This document shows positions 36,333 through 48,441 of a DNA stretch of 64,000 nucleotides, one piece after another. Positions within the stretch are counted from its first letter, which is position 1. Every line of letters begins with the position of its first letter. The position numbers and the translations under genes are program-made. The notes under the pieces are model-generated. The model was given only the letters and a program-made list of their open reading frames with translations, was not told the DNA's origin and searched no databases. Source of the stretch: Nissolia schottii (lineage: Eukaryota > Streptophyta > Magnoliopsida > Fabales > Fabaceae); the NCBI GenBank assembly GCA_003254905.1, contig QANU01086265.1, positions 852,853-916,852 on the forward strand, in the 5' to 3' direction.

Positions 36333-38303
36333 ATGGCCCATCCACACACCCTTCCGCCATTTTTCCTCCTATCCATCCTAATATCCTTTGCACTCCCTTC
36401 TCATCCGATCCACTTCCAGATCCCAGCTTTCATTCCCGGCGACGCCAACATACTCTACCATGGATCCGCTGCACCTCGAGATGGAGAGGTTGACTTCAAC
36501 GTCAATGAGTTGTACACATGCCAGGTCGGTTGGGCCACCTATACCCAGAGGGTTCCTCTCTGGGACTCAAAGACGTCCCGAGTCACCGACTTCACGACAC
36601 ACTACACCTTCATCATCCACACCCAAAACTCAAACAACTACGGCCACGGCCTCGCCTTCTTCATCGCCCTACCCGATTTCGAGATCCCGCCAAATTCCTC
36701 CGGTGGCTACTTGGGCCTATTCAACACCACCACAAGGCCTTATTCTCCGCGTAACCGTATTGTCCTCGTAGAGTTTGATTCTTACCCGAATTCCGAATGG
36801 GACGAGACCGTGCAGCACGTGGGCATCAACAACAACTCCATTAGATCGGCAGTGTGGACTCCTTGGAACGCTAGCCTTCACAGCGGAGACATCGCTGACG
36901 TGTCCATCAGCTACAGCTCCGCTACTAGGAACTTGAGTGTGACGTGGAAGTACCAAAACACCTCTGTTCCAGGAGAGCAAAGTAGCCTCTCCCTCCAAAT
37001 TGATTTGACGAAGGTCCTTCCCGAATGGGTCACAGTTGGATTCTCCGCCTCAACGGGTGCCTATGGAGAACTCCACAGCCTTCTGTCGTGGGAGTTCAAC
37101 TCGACTTTGGATACTGTCGGAGACAGCTCAAACAATACAGCTTTAGTCGTGATTGTGACCGTCTCCTGCAGCGTTCTAGTGGTAGCGGCAGCACTTGCTT
37201 CATATGCACTACTACTGCGGAGGAAGAGGAAGAGAAAGAACCGGAGAAGCAGGAAAGAGGAGGCTATGAACTTAACCTCAATCAACGAAGACCTTGAGAG
37301 AGGGGCGGGGCCAAGAAGGTACTCTTACAAAGAGCTTGCTCTGGCCACTGCCAACTTCTCCAAGGACAGGATGCTGGGCAAAGGAGGTTTCGGTGCCGTC
37401 TACAGAGGCTACTTTTCCGATCTGGACTTGCCGGTGGCCGTGAAGAAGATATCAAGGGGGTCCAAACAAGGGAAGAAAGAGTACGTAACGGAGGTCAAGG
37501 TCATTAGTCAACTCAGGCACAGGAACCTGGTGCAGCTCCTCGGGTGGTGCCACGACAAAGGCGAGTTCCTCCTCGTCTACGAGTTCATGCCGAACGGAAG
37601 CCTCGACACCCACTTATTTGGCGGTGGACATAAGCGTCTCCCTTGGAGCGTGAGGCACAAGATCAGCCTTGGGCTGGCCTCCGCAGTTCTCTATCTACAC
37701 GAGGAGTGGGAGAGGTGCGTGGTTCACAGGGACATCAAATCAAGCAACGTCATGTTAGACTCTAGCTTCAATGTCAAGCTGGGTGATTTTGGGCTTGCGA
37801 AGCTAATGGACCACGAGCTTGGGCCTCAAACGACTGGGCTTGCGGGGACACTAGGCTACCTGGCCCCAGAGTACGTGTCCACGGGGAGGGCCAGCAAGGA
37901 GTCTGACGTGTACAGCTTTGGCGTTGTGGCGTTGGAGATTGCCACGGGGAAGAAAGCCGTCGATGTCATGGGTGGCGTGGACTGCGAGAAGGGGATGGTT
38001 GAGTGGGTGTGGGACCATTACGGGAGAGGGGAACTGCTGGCAGTTATGGATGAGGGGTTGGAGAGGGGTTTCGACGAGAGGGAGGCAGAGTGCTTGATGG
38101 TTGTGGGGCTTTGGTGTGCTCACCCTGATGGGAATCTGAGGCCGTCGATAAGGCATGCAATTCAGGTGCTTAATTTCGAGGCTGCATTGCCGAGCCTTCC
38201 TACCAAGAGGCCTGTTGCGACGTATCACGCTCCTACCGGTGCACCGTCTGAAGTGGGATCAGTACAAGAATCCATAACCACGAGCCTTCACGTTGGTCGT
38301 TGA
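36333..38303 (+). CDS. L-type lectin-domain receptor kinase (LecRK, clade IX-like), copy A
   Basis: Intronless, 656 residues, as usual for LecRKs. Order: signal peptide (about 1-24), legume-lectin domain to about 262, membrane helix (about 269-291) followed by a basic stop-transfer (RRKRKRKNRR), and a kinase domain from about 345. The lectin motifs NYGHGLAFFIA and VLVEFDSYPNSEWDE are present; GHG in place of the DGL-type aspartate is a mark of the LecRK-IX group. Kinase residues: GKGGFGAVY loop, Lys371 (VAVKK), HRD Asp467, DFG Asp485 and APE, so it is predicted active (RD type). Arabidopsis LecRK-IX.1 and IX.2 are plasma-membrane receptors in defence against Phytophthora and in cell death; the role here is inferred. 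A near-identical paralogue begins at 62,840. Confidence 0.96.
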   Translation: MAHPHTLPPFFLLSILISFALPSHPIHFQIPAFIPGDANILYHGSAAPRDGEVDFNVNELYTCQVGWATYTQRVPLWDSKTSRVTDFTTHYTFIIHTQNSNNYGHGLAFFIALPDFEIPPNSSGGYLGLFNTTTRPYSPRNRIVLVEFDSYPNSEWDETVQHVGINNNSIRSAVWTPWNASLHSGDIADVSISYSSATRNLSVTWKYQNTSVPGEQSSLSLQIDLTKVLPEWVTVGFSASTGAYGELHSLLSWEFNSTLDTVGDSSNNTALVVIVTVSCSVLVVAAALASYALLLRRKRKRKNRRSRKEEAMNLTSINEDLERGAGPRRYSYKELALATANFSKDRMLGKGGFGAVYRGYFSDLDLPVAVKKISRGSKQGKKEYVTEVKVISQLRHRNLVQLLGWCHDKGEFLLVYEFMPNGSLDTHLFGGGHKRLPWSVRHKISLGLASAVLYLHEEWERCVVHRDIKSSNVMLDSSFNVKLGDFGLAKLMDHELGPQTTGLAGTLGYLAPEYVSTGRASKESDVYSFGVVALEIATGKKAVDVMGGVDCEKGMVEWVWDHYGRGELLAVMDEGLERGFDEREAECLMVVGLWCAHPDGNLRPSIRHAIQVLNFEAALPSLPTKRPVATYHAPTGAPSEVGSVQESITTSLHVGR

Positions 38304-38979
38304 TCATGCACGGCGTCGCTTCTTTTTGTCTCCACTTGTTTACCAAATATATACTAGTGTATGTCTTCGCTTGCGTGATAACTCATTTATCTCTTTTTAA
38401 TTTAGTTATTGATATATAAGCTTTAGTATTTCTTACGCACTTAACTTAGTCCTGATTTATGACTCTTGGTAACTGAGATACATAAGGATACATGACATGA
38501 CATACCATCCCTTTCCTTATCACATCTCGGAACACCCAATCGGAGTGTATTACATCTTGGGATTGTTCGACCTAGGAACAATAACTGTTCCACAATAATA
38601 ATGACAATGAATAGTCGTCAACACATTTACAAGCGACAATTTCATGCTTCAAGAGCATCATCAAGGCGTTAAACAGCCAATTAAGCCTCATTATGAGTTA
38701 TTGCACAGGTATTAAAAGTTACTCAATACCTATAAATGGATACCTGCATAGTGAGACTATATAAAGCAAAGACACTACACATAGTAATGTATGTTTTGTT
38801 CATTTTACTACCCATACAAGAAAAACACTTGGGCGTTGGAAGGTCTTTTACAAGTGCCACCACCGTCGCCCATATTCTCTTTGAATTCTTGAAGCTAGTT
38901 TCATCTCTCTGAGTTCCTGAATTATTCACCAGGGTTTGAGTTAAGTCCTATCTCGGTACTAGCTGAATTGTATGTAACA
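38304..38979 (+). mobile_element. LecRK A 3' flank, then a Ty3 5' LTR remnant
   Basis: After the LecRK stop comes about 150 bp of 3' flank. An LTR remnant then ends ATGTAACA at 38,979. Inside it, ACTATATAAAGC near 38,757 is a likely LTR TATA box. The left end of the LTR is uncertain, near 38,470. Confidence 0.6.
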
Positions 38980-40321
38980 TTGTCGTTGTCTGTGGGGACG
39001 ACAAATTATTTTTAAGGATAATTCGTTTGTGTCCTTACTTGTTTCAAAATTTAATACACTGAGATGATGAACTCAGCTTTCGTTGGTCCAAGGTCCATGT
39101 GGGTCAGCAATGTAGTCCATCTGATGGGTTGACTGCCATGGATTATAGGACAAACCATGAGAGGGCTCTGCCTAGGCGTCCTGATCAAAGGCCTAGAGAT
39201 CCAACACGTTCGGGTCCAACAGAACAACAACAAAGGATTGACATGATTGAGTCTGTTAAGCATGACAATTCGTAACTGACCTCCGACATCATCGCAACTG
39301 ACAAAGATGTGAAAGAGGTACACAGGTCTATACTATGCACATTTTGACTTTATCTCAAGTCGAGTACCGCGAATGAAGGATAGAGATGCGGAGGAACTCC
39401 AAGGGTGATCTCGTTCTTTCCTATCTCCCCCGTCTCGTGTCAATTGGGGGCTATCAATGAAATCTCAGCGGCGAACTGAGCCTCGGGAGGGAGTTAAGCT
39501 CGTGCAAGAAGAGAAAAATGAGATCATTGGGGTCGATAAACAAATCAAAATTGAGAACGACAGTCCTTTTTCGGGTTTTGTGTTTCAAGTATCATTACCA
39601 CCACATTTTGTGACTCCATAGATGAATCAGCTTTATGATAGAATTACTAATCCATAGGCCCACTTGACTACATTCAAGTATCAAACATACCTGGTTGGGA
39701 TATCGGATCCAATTAAATGTCTAGCATTTCCTTTGTCATTAATAGGACCAGCTGAAAGGTGGTTTTATTCTTTGCCTGTAAAGTCTTTAAATTGTTTTAA
39801 TGATATTGTGGAAGGATTTTTAGGTAGGTTTGTGACAAGCAAGCGAACACCTCGGACATCATTTGAACTGTCATCTATCAGATAGAAGGAGGGAGGGTCT
39901 CTTCAAGCATATCTGGACAGATTTAATAAGGAGGCCCAACAGATTGATGATTTGGATGGTGCAAAGGCAAAACTGATATTAAGAAAGTGTTTGGGTTAAG
40001 GGCAATTTGCTAGATCTTTAATGAGGCGACCTCCTAAGTCGGTACAAGAATTTATGGAATACATTAATGAAGAAGAAGGGAAGTTAGCTATGCATGGAGG
40101 TAATGAAAAGCCTGACGACAAAGGATGGAATGATGATAAAAATAAACGAACGAGAGGACTGAGGTTGAAAGCTTGGTAGATTCACGGAATACACCAAGAT
40201 GTGACTTCTTCTCGGGAAAATTTATCATGAAATACACCAAACTGGAATATTGTCAAGGTTTCCCAAACCTAAGTCATTGAAGGCTCGGAAGAATGTGGAT
40301 CGAGCGCTCTGGTGTGCTCAT
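38980..40321 (+). pseudogene. Ty3/gypsy PBS and gag remnant
   Basis: Directly after the LTR, TTGTCGTTGTCTGTGGGGA (38,980-38,998) is a decayed form of the TTGGCGCCGTCTGTGGGGA primer-binding site common in plant Ty3 elements. The plus-strand frames that follow carry the Retrotrans_gag domain: SDPIKCLAFPLSLIGPAERW and SLPVKSLNCFND, then, after stops, QAYLDRFNKEAQQIDD and RPPKSVQEFMEYINEEEG. There are at least three in-frame stops. Protease and polymerase are absent; the remnant is cut at 40,321. Confidence 0.85.
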
Positions 40322-40635
40322 TGTAACACCCCCACTAACTGCTTATGCTATAGTCATAAGCAATGTTCAGAAGGTTGTTATCTGCTTTGGTTGGGTTACT
40401 TCTAACCCTTACTTTTAGCTTGGCAAATATTTCTTACTTGAAAATATGGACCATTTTGAAACTTTTTCTTTTTCCTCATAACTCATAAATTAGGAGCCAT
40501 TCGTGAACAAGACCTCATATATATGCACGCGATAGAGTCCTAATGGACTTAAGCGATAACTGATCCATCGAATATTATAAGGAATATTTTGTGATATATA
40601 TATATATAGGTATATACAAACATCTGGACCATAAC
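40322..40635. mobile_element. Third TGTAACACC-type fragment
   Basis: TGTAACACCCCCACTAACTG starts a diverged match to the elements at 28,926 and 43,645. It ends where copy B of the duplication begins. It may have served as the junction for the duplication. Confidence 0.45.
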
Positions 40636-41440
40636 ATGGAGGAAATAGTGAAAATAGTGAAAAAAATAATGTTTCCTATTTTGGGATTTTGTGAAAAAAT
40701 AGTGAATACAAAAAATAAAATGGTTAATATCCAATCTAGTCCCTGGAATTTACATGCGTGTCCAACCTAGTCCTTGGACAAAATTAAAAGACTCAACAAT
40801 CCCTCAACTTGGCAAACACATGATGGTCCCTCTGTCCATGAGCCCATTAATAAACGTTGTCGTTAACTTTTCTATTTTCTCTCTTCTCACGACTATTAAA
40901 CCTCAAAACGACGTAGTTTTGATGGTGTAAAATCCAATGACCAATCTGGCCAAAAAAGACAAATTAGTCTCTACACCCTACCACCTCCACCTTCAGCCCA
41001 CCACTACCACCACCACCACCACCACCACCACCACCACATCCCCCAACTCGCTTTTTCCTACTGCCTCCCATAAACCCACCACCTCTTCCTCTACCACCCT
41101 TCAACCCACATCCACCTCCAACCCACTTTCAAGCCCTCTCATTCCATTTTCCACTCACACTCACAACAACAAAACATATTGAAACAAATAACTTTTGGAA
41201 CAAATTGAAAGCGTGATTGCAACGAGGTTGGTGACGACTTGAAGGTGTTCTTGGAAAAGAAAGACTTGGAAGTGAGAGAGTCAAATCAGAGATAGAATGA
41301 GTTAGACCAAATCTGGTTGGTGGCAATTTTCGCCAACAAGCACACATACAACAATGCAGAGGATGAGGTGGACACACTTGCCACCAGCAAACATGACACA
41401 TAAAGGTGTGGAGATGATAAATTTTGATGGAAAGGACTGA
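40636..41440. repeat. Repeat-derived leader, copy B, with an (ACC)n microsatellite
   Basis: Matches 25,917-26,700. The CAC/ACC run is expanded here to about 30 bases (41,006-41,037) against a shorter run in copy A. The Thr-rich open frame across it (40,937-41,182) is a microsatellite artefact. Confidence 0.7.
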
Positions 41441-41443
41441 GTT

Positions 41444-42136
41444 TAGGGGTTTCTCTTTTCTCTTATTTTAAGTTCCTCATCCGCATCTAATCTTGTTAAT
41501 TGCATTTCAGGCTCAATTAGATTTCCAAAGAGAGTGGTGAGTGAAATCTTCCTCATGTCTTTAGCTTCTACAATCACCATCAACTTTGGTGTCCATTTCC
41601 TATTCAAACATCTCAATACTTTTTCTACAAGATCAATATTCGAGAAAGTTTTCCCAATAGAACCAAGTTTATTAACCTAATGTGTAAATATCATTTGAAT
41701 GCTTTGAATATTCTCATCAGGTTTCATTCTAAACATTTCAAAATCAAACATAAGAGTTTTAGTTCTACTCCTTTTTCACATCATTAGTTCCTTCATGAGT
41801 AACTTGTAAAATATCCCACATTTCTTTAGCTGTTTCACAATTAGAAACTCTACAATATTCCACATGTCCTAGAGATGACATAATGATATTTCTAGCCCTT
41901 TTATCAAAATTGATTTGTTTTTTATTGTCATTCGTCCAATGTTGTTTAGACTTAGGCCTACCATTTAGAATATCAATAGGAATATATGGACCAAGTTCAA
42001 CGGGATCCCAAATATCCTAATCAACAGCCTCAATGAAAATTCTCATTCTAGATTTCCAATATCCATAATATTCACCATTTAAAAGTACAGGATTGTAAGT
42101 AGGACTACTATCAATAATAAATGTAGATGAAGCTAT
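41444..42136 (-). pseudogene. Sirevirus-type gag remnant, copy B
   Basis: The equivalent of 26,708-27,401, with more damage: the start ATG has become ATA (42,134-42,136), and extra frameshifts, such as one near 41,775, split the frame. It is the same insertion event as in copy A, duplicated along with the segment. Confidence 0.8.
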
Positions 42137-42188
42137 ATCTCTTGAAACTATTAAGCCTTAATACAAGAGCTAAAGTTCTGATACAACT

Positions 42189-43353
42189 TGTTATCAAGTG
42201 GCTTCAAATACACAAGAAGGAGGGGGAATTCGGTATGCAAACTTTTTTCCAGTTTTTTCTCAATTAAGGATGTAATGACAATTATGCTAGAATTGCTAAG
42301 TGTAATATATTGGAAACAACCAACAACACAACTATTTAAGAAATTATAGCAAGATATCAATATCATAATAATAATATGGAAATTAAAAAGTTAGGTGAAG
42401 AGAGATTGCAAACATGATTTATCTTGATTCAACCACCCTTGTGGTCTACGTTTAGTCCCCAAAGCTATTTGTTTAAGATTTTTTCACTATCTACAAGCTT
42501 GAAACTTAGGTTCTTGCCACACCTTTACAACCAAGAGCACTCTTCACACCTTGTGCTTGAGTCTCAAATAATTCATCTTAGGGGTACCACACCCTAATCA
42601 ACTAGAGGGATACCTCACACTCTTTACAAGTGTGTGGGTTTTGGAATTAAAATTATTTTAAATAATGGATAATACAAATTGAAGCTCTATAGGTGTATGG
42701 AATGGTATCTCTTTTTGCTGAAGAAAATAGCTCAAATGATTGATCTAATAATGGAATAAGAGTTGGAAGTATATGAGCAAGTATTCTCTTTTAAAACACT
42801 GATTTAGTTGAGTATATATAGAGTTCTAAGTAATTTTAGTTGTTACCAAATAAATGCAAATGGTTCTGGTTGTAGAACTAGCCATTGTTGACTTCTGTGG
42901 TAGGGTTATTCAAATAACTTACCTAGGTCATTCGAATGAATCAAGCAATAAATGAATTTCTCGACCATTAAGGTGGAGTAATTTGAATGTCACTGTTAGG
43001 TCATTTGAATGACTCAAGCATTGCTTGAGTTACAGAATGCTCGATAACTTTGGCAATCAAATGACTCATTTGAATGCCTTTCATGAGTCATTCGAATGAG
43101 TTCTGGAAATATGTCATTCTAATGACATGTCAAAATCATTCTTTTCTACCATTCTTTTGATTCTTAATAAACCATTTTTAGTCCTAGAATTAAAAGGTTA
43201 TCTTAAGAGCAATTTTGAGAGCATACAGAGGGATACCAAACATAACATTTAAACAATATTTCCTAAGTCATAAATCTATATCGTAATGAATTCTTTGGAC
43301 TTGGAAACTTGCATCTTTGTCACATCAAAACCTACAACACTTAGGTAGTCACA
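42189..43353 (-). mobile_element. 5' LTR of the truncated Sirevirus, copy B
   Basis: Begins TGTTATCAAG and ends TAGTCACA, matching 27,454-28,625. It contains CATTCGAATG-like words near 42,910-43,130, several decayed. Confidence 0.82.
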
Positions 43354-43644
43354 AAAATTAGTTAACGACTCTCGAATTAGAGTTCTTTTTTCTTATCAAT
43401 TTATGTAGTTTTTAAAGAATTTTAGTTGCATTTTAGGACATATTTGCATGCATTCATAATAAATTTCACTTAGGTTCATAAACTAACCCTTTAGGCATGC
43501 TAGGTGGAAATAGGAGTTTTTGAATGCTTTTCAAGTGAATTATATCTATGGGAGGAAGCCACGAAGGTTTGGGATGCTCTGGAACAAAGAAAACCTAGGA
43601 AAATATGTAGAAAAAGCTCTAGAGAACACTCAAGCATTACAAGG

Positions 43645-44110
43645 TGTAACACCCTAGCTAGCTACTAACACTTAAGTCGTAAGTAATGCTCACTAGTTTG
43701 TTACCTTCCGGCTGGAGTACTTTTAAACTTACTTTTGGAATATACTTTAGGTACAAAAATATGGATCAATTTAAAAGTTTCTTACTTTAGAAAGGAAGAT
43801 GTGAGCCGTACTCGTAAAATAGAAGAAAAATGAAGTTAAGTACCAGTCAAACAAATCTTATACTAAGGCATACAATATCTACATTTCATATCGTCATGCA
43901 AAACATACATTTTGGTCATAAAAGCATACATATAAAATGGTCCCAAAAAATCCACATATGATATACACACACACACATATATATATATAATTATTTACAT
44001 CATTTACCATTACGCTTAGGACCAGTGGTGTAGTTATTTTCACTAGCCCACATGATATCAGATACATATACAAGTAAATAAATACATAACAAAATACTAA
44101 ATTCATTTGC
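43645..44110 (-). mobile_element. TGTAACACC-type LTR remnant, copy B
   Basis: Equivalent of 28,926-29,400. The dinucleotide run has become an AC stretch followed by AT (43,964-43,989). Confidence 0.45.
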
Positions 44111-44182
44111 AACGACTGCAAAATTCCCTTACAAAAAAGCCTTTGTCCTCCAAAGATAGCTTCGTCTCTCGTTCTGTCCAAC

Positions 44183-44720
44183 TCAACGACTCCCTAACTC
44201 ATCATCCTTAGGGTCCTCCTCTTCATTGACAGAGATCTCCTCCAAGCGTGCTGGCCAAGGGCCCCTATGTAGGGGGCATAGAGGGGAGTGGCCAAAAGGT
44301 CCAGCCTCCACATTGTGTGGCATAATGATGCGAACACTGTCCTGGCAATTAACAAATAGTGTACTCTTCCTGGAGGTCTTACGGGTACACGTGTTCTGGG
44401 GGAAAGGCTCTATACCGGATGAGGATTGGGATCTCATGGATAATCCTCTCATATGGATCGGGCTCTGGGTCATCAAGGATAATGGACGTCTCATAGTAAG
44501 ACCCTAACTTTGGTGGAGGATTTGGCGTCGTGGGCTCGAGCAACTCAACGGATGCCGATGCTAGTGTAGGAGTAGGGACAAGAGCTGAGGCTGGGTAAGG
44601 TTACTGATGGAAGCATCTCACGATCGCCCATGAACTCTACTGTCATAGAAATAGTGATGGCTTCAAAAGTGGGATCAATCATAGTGTTCGTCCGCAGGGT
44701 TTTCACCTTGGGGACCTCCT
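44183..44720 (-). pseudogene. Unidentified ORF remnant, copy B
   Basis: Equivalent of 29,388-30,030. One open frame joins RKSTLFVNCQDSVRIIM to an acidic C-terminus (ISVNEEEDPKDDELGSR), which copy A holds in two different frames. This suggests the ancestral protein had that order. Family unknown. Confidence 0.4.
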
Positions 44721-45424
44721 GTCAGCTAGTCACAATAATCTAAAATAATAAACAAATAGGGAATGAGAATTTACATTCTCAATGGGTAACTTGTAGGATA
44801 ATTGCATTATATCCACTTATGATTTCGCCATACAGGGGGGGTCTCTAGGTGATATATAGAAATGCAAGCCTTTGTTAATTATTATTAATGTGAATCTAGT
44901 CCTGAACGACTTTATCCTGATTACTACATGAGGGAATTAACTCGTAATGTCTTATTAAGTATGATCGTGCTTTTCTAAATATAGAGGAAACATAACTCGT
45001 GATATTAAATCATGTATGCACATAACTCATCTATCTATATGAATAACTGAGAACCGCTTATGTACTCATCAAGAAGATTTTTGATCGGGGTATAACCTTT
45101 TTTCTCGGTATTGAGCTCAAACCGATGGATGTGACCTACATATGCATATAGCGTATAACTGACTATCCCATATCAGATGGTGAGAGGATGACTTCAAGAT
45201 TCAGACCAAGAGAAATAAGTAGCTTTGCGCATTTCTTACTAGGATTAGCTCAACTTGATTATGGTTGGTAACCACCTATAGTATCATTCAATTCCTTGTT
45301 CAATTATTCTCTTTTTATCTTTATTTATTTGGTTTCATCTAGTGACTTCACAAATTCTAAGGTCACCCAACTGACCTAGCTAGTAAGCTCCTATAGTCTC
45401 ATTCAATTAGCCTAGTTCATTTAT

Positions 45425-46564
45425 TGTTACCAAGTGGCTTCAAATACCCAAGAGGGGGGTGAATTGGGTATGTAGGTTATTTTTAAAATCTTTGCTTTGA
45501 GGCCAATAAACCACCAAATATTAATGCAAATTATTAATAAGTAAAGATAGAAGCAATCTTGAGCATAAACAATTTAAGGAGTTAAGGGATAGAGAAGATG
45601 CAAACTCAATTATCCTGGTTCAATCACCCTTGTGATCTACCTCCAGTCCCCAAGCAATCCGCTCAAGATTTTTCCACTATTCTTCAAGCTTGAAACTTAG
45701 GTGCTTGACAACCTTTACAAGATGAGCACTCTACTTGAGCCTCAAATAATTTCCCTTAGGGATATCACCCTAATCACTTGAGAGGGATACCTCACCCTCT
45801 TTTCAAGAAAATGATTTGTGTTTAATTTGAAACTCTCTTGAAGAGCAGATAATACAATTTGAAGGCCTATAGGGGTATGTGTGTGTATGAAACTCTCTCT
45901 TTTTCTGTAGAAGATGGCTCAAGGAATGTAATTAATGAAGTAGAGAATGTTAGATGTTATGGAATTGATGTTCCATCTTCAATTGATGAGTTTGGTGAGT
46001 ATTTATTAAGCTTAAAGTGATCCTAGCCGTTGTGCATTTAATGCATCTTAAGTCAACAAACAGAACTAGCCGTTTCTGACTTCAGTACTCGATCCATTCA
46101 AATGGCCCATTCGAATGTCTCACCTAATATAGCCGTTGGGCATTAAATGCGCCTGAGTCATTCGAATGGATCTGTGCCAGGCATTCTAATTACCTTTGTT
46201 CATGAGATATTCGAATGTCTAGTTCATGAGTTATTCGAGTTGGCCAGTTCATGAGCCATTCGAATGACTTGTTCATTAGTCATTCGAATGAATCTAGGCT
46301 AGACATTCGAATGTCTATTAGGCTTTTTCCCAAACTCATTCTTTTTCTTCTTTTACTTGATTCCTTGGTTTAGTTTGTAATACTTGTTAAGGCATGAATC
46401 AATATTTTCTTTTAAGAGCCATCTAGAAGAGTTATGTTGAGAGTTTAGATATACACCACCTTTAACACATTTCCTAGGTCCTAAAACTAGATCTTTTTGA
46501 GCTTCTGAACTTTGGAAACTTGCTTCATTTGTCTTCATCAAAACATCCTTCATGAGCATTCACA
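45425..46564 (-). repeat. Sirevirus 3' LTR
   Basis: 1,140 bp, TGTTACCAAG...GCATTCACA. It holds five exact CATTCGAATG palindromes between about 46,105 and 46,315, plus near-matches. Confidence 0.93.
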
Positions 46565-46579
46565 ATTTCCCCCTTTTTG
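46565..46579 (-). other. Sirevirus polypurine tract
   Basis: The minus strand reads AAAAAGGGGGAAAT immediately before the 3' LTR. It is the primer for plus-strand synthesis. Confidence 0.85.
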
Positions 46580-47179
46580 ATGATGACAAACACTTAAGGA
46601 AACAGAGAGATAAGTTAATAGATTATGCATTCATTTCATTTCAAGGACATTTATGATTTTTCAAGCTATTTGTTCATCCCTTTTGAACATCGAAAATGCA
46701 TTCATGATTTCCCCCTTAGTTCATGCATTTAGTTTATTCCCTTCCCCTTGAGTTTGTGCATTTTTCAAAATAGTTTTTCAGAGTAAGTTTCCTTTTCCTT
46801 TGTTGCCTTTTGAAAAAGAACTTCAAACTTCACTTGCCCTTTTAAGTTTCAAGAAAAATCAAAACTTATCTCTTAAGTTTCCTTAAATTTCTTTTCTCCC
46901 TTTTGGCATGATCAAAAAGATATAGTTTAGATATAGTTTTGAGTAATCCGAAGTGATCAATAGGGAGAAATAACTTGGCAGATGATATAAGAAATAGCAT
47001 GTTATATTAGTCAATGCCAAAATGTATTAGTCGATGATAACAGTTCAATGCATAATTAGTAACTCTAAGTAACCCCGAGTTAGATACAAAATAAACTATC
47101 AGATATGCACCAGGAGTTCATAAAAACCTAGAAATAAAACATTAAACAGTAGTAAGCAATAGGCAGCAAGGTATGGCAA
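46580..47179. other. Sirevirus non-coding stretch before the 3' LTR
   Basis: No frame. Phe/Lys-rich homopolymer tracts lie on either strand. It lies between the extra ORF and the PPT. Confidence 0.6.
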
Positions 47180-48441
47180 TCACTCCAACTCCGGCTCGGT
47201 GCGCTCATCATCATTATCATCAGCATGGGCTACCTGATCAATGGCCATGAGAGAGGAAGGTGGTCCCTCAGATGGAACGGTGGAAGGTGGGGGTACAGGG
47301 TCAGCAGACTGATATCGCGGGATGTGGAGATGATCACAGATAGCGCCGACGTCCATATCTAGACGATGAAGGGTGGTTCGATAGTAAGCTGAGTCCTGAG
47401 CCATGGAGACACTAATGGCATCGAACCGGCTCATGATGAGCTCCATATGGGGCTGAAAGGGATCGGAAGATGGACCAGCAGATGTGGAAGGACCCGGAGT
47501 CGAGGCAGGAGGAGTGGAAGAGGAGACTGCTTGTCGGTGGGCGCGGAGAGTCTCAGGGATGTCATACTCAAACCGGTTGGTGGTTTTCTTTAGAAAGATG
47601 TGCATTCGGCGAGGCATCCTGAGTCTATTTTCCAATTGGCTTTTGCCGGCCATTTTGCTTCATCGACAAGAGGGACATCGAAGTGGCGGAGAATGGCCGT
47701 CACATGCATGGCATAGGGCAGAGCACTGCCCTTAGCACGAGCTTGATGCATGTGATGCATCACATAGAGGCTCCAATTTATCTCCTTGTTCTCAGCCAGG
47801 GCCCACAGAACTAATCCATCATCTTTGGATAGCACTGAATGATTTCCAATGTGAGGAATGATAGTATGGGTGATGTGATAATGAAGTATTCTCTGAACAA
47901 TGGGAACCCCACTAACCTGAGGGCGGTTCTTGTGGTTTCTAACACCGGAGTGGTGGATAGCTTCGAGGGCAAGTAACTCACTAAACGGAGTTCCCTCAGA
48001 GTTTACAGCCCAGTCAGAGATTCCACCCAGCAAACTATGGCCACCATGAGGCAATTTCAGAACAGACCCAACCAAATTAAGGGGCATTACAATGCTAGTC
48101 TTATTTACTTCAGAATAGAGAACATTGTCAATCAATTTAAGATTTGAGTAAAACATCTTAACCAGCTAAGGATAAACTATAGATTCATGGCAGACAAATT
48201 CCAGTAAACTAGCAGAGTCTAAAATGGAAGTAACATCGCAGGGAATACCGACAAAAGTTGAGAGATCGAAGAACTTGGGCTCCATGAGCTCGCAGTCCTC
48301 GAAATTACTCTGGAACAGGCGCCACTGGTCTTCGACTGAAAACCAATGGGGTATATCGGCCGGAGGATAGACATGAGTGTGCTTGAGGCAAGTGTGCCGG
48401 GGAGTGGAGGAGGAGGGAGGAGGAGCACACCGGCGGCTCAT
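47180..48441 (-). pseudogene. Extra (envelope-position) ORF of the Sirevirus, broken
   Basis: This minus-strand ORF follows RNase H, where Sireviruses carry an envelope-like gene. It starts MSRRCAPPPSSSTPRH at 48,441. A stop at 48,166-48,168 interrupts it in frame, and a frameshift near 47,645 moves the rest to another frame. Blocks include WFSVEDQWRLFQSNFEDCE, LSKDDGLVLWALAENKEINW and a Pro/Ser-rich and then acidic C-terminus. It resembles the plant retroelement family known as putative plant transposon protein. I see no obvious signal peptide or membrane anchor, so an envelope role is not supported by sequence. Confidence 0.65.

Larger units (their letters stand above)
25917..37496 (+). repeat. 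Segmental duplication, copy A
   Basis: From ATGGAGGAAATAG (25,917) the sequence runs collinear with copy B, which starts at 40,636, through to at least 37,496; copy B ends there at the window edge. It carries, in order, an intergenic repeat, a truncated Sirevirus, a TGTAACACC-type element, a hairpin, a MITE, a TTTGTGCATG repeat field and a LecRK gene. Divergence looks like a few percent. Copy A lacks the two large LTR insertions found in B. Confidence 0.93.

Noticed and set aside
38304-40635. Further LecRK exon or a gene between the duplication copies
   Set aside because: LecRK A ends with a clear stop; the rest is Ty3 LTR, PBS, gag remnant and a TGTAACACC-type fragment.
40937-41182. Thr-rich protein
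   Set aside because: It is the translation of the ACC microsatellite and flanks; copy A does not keep the frame.
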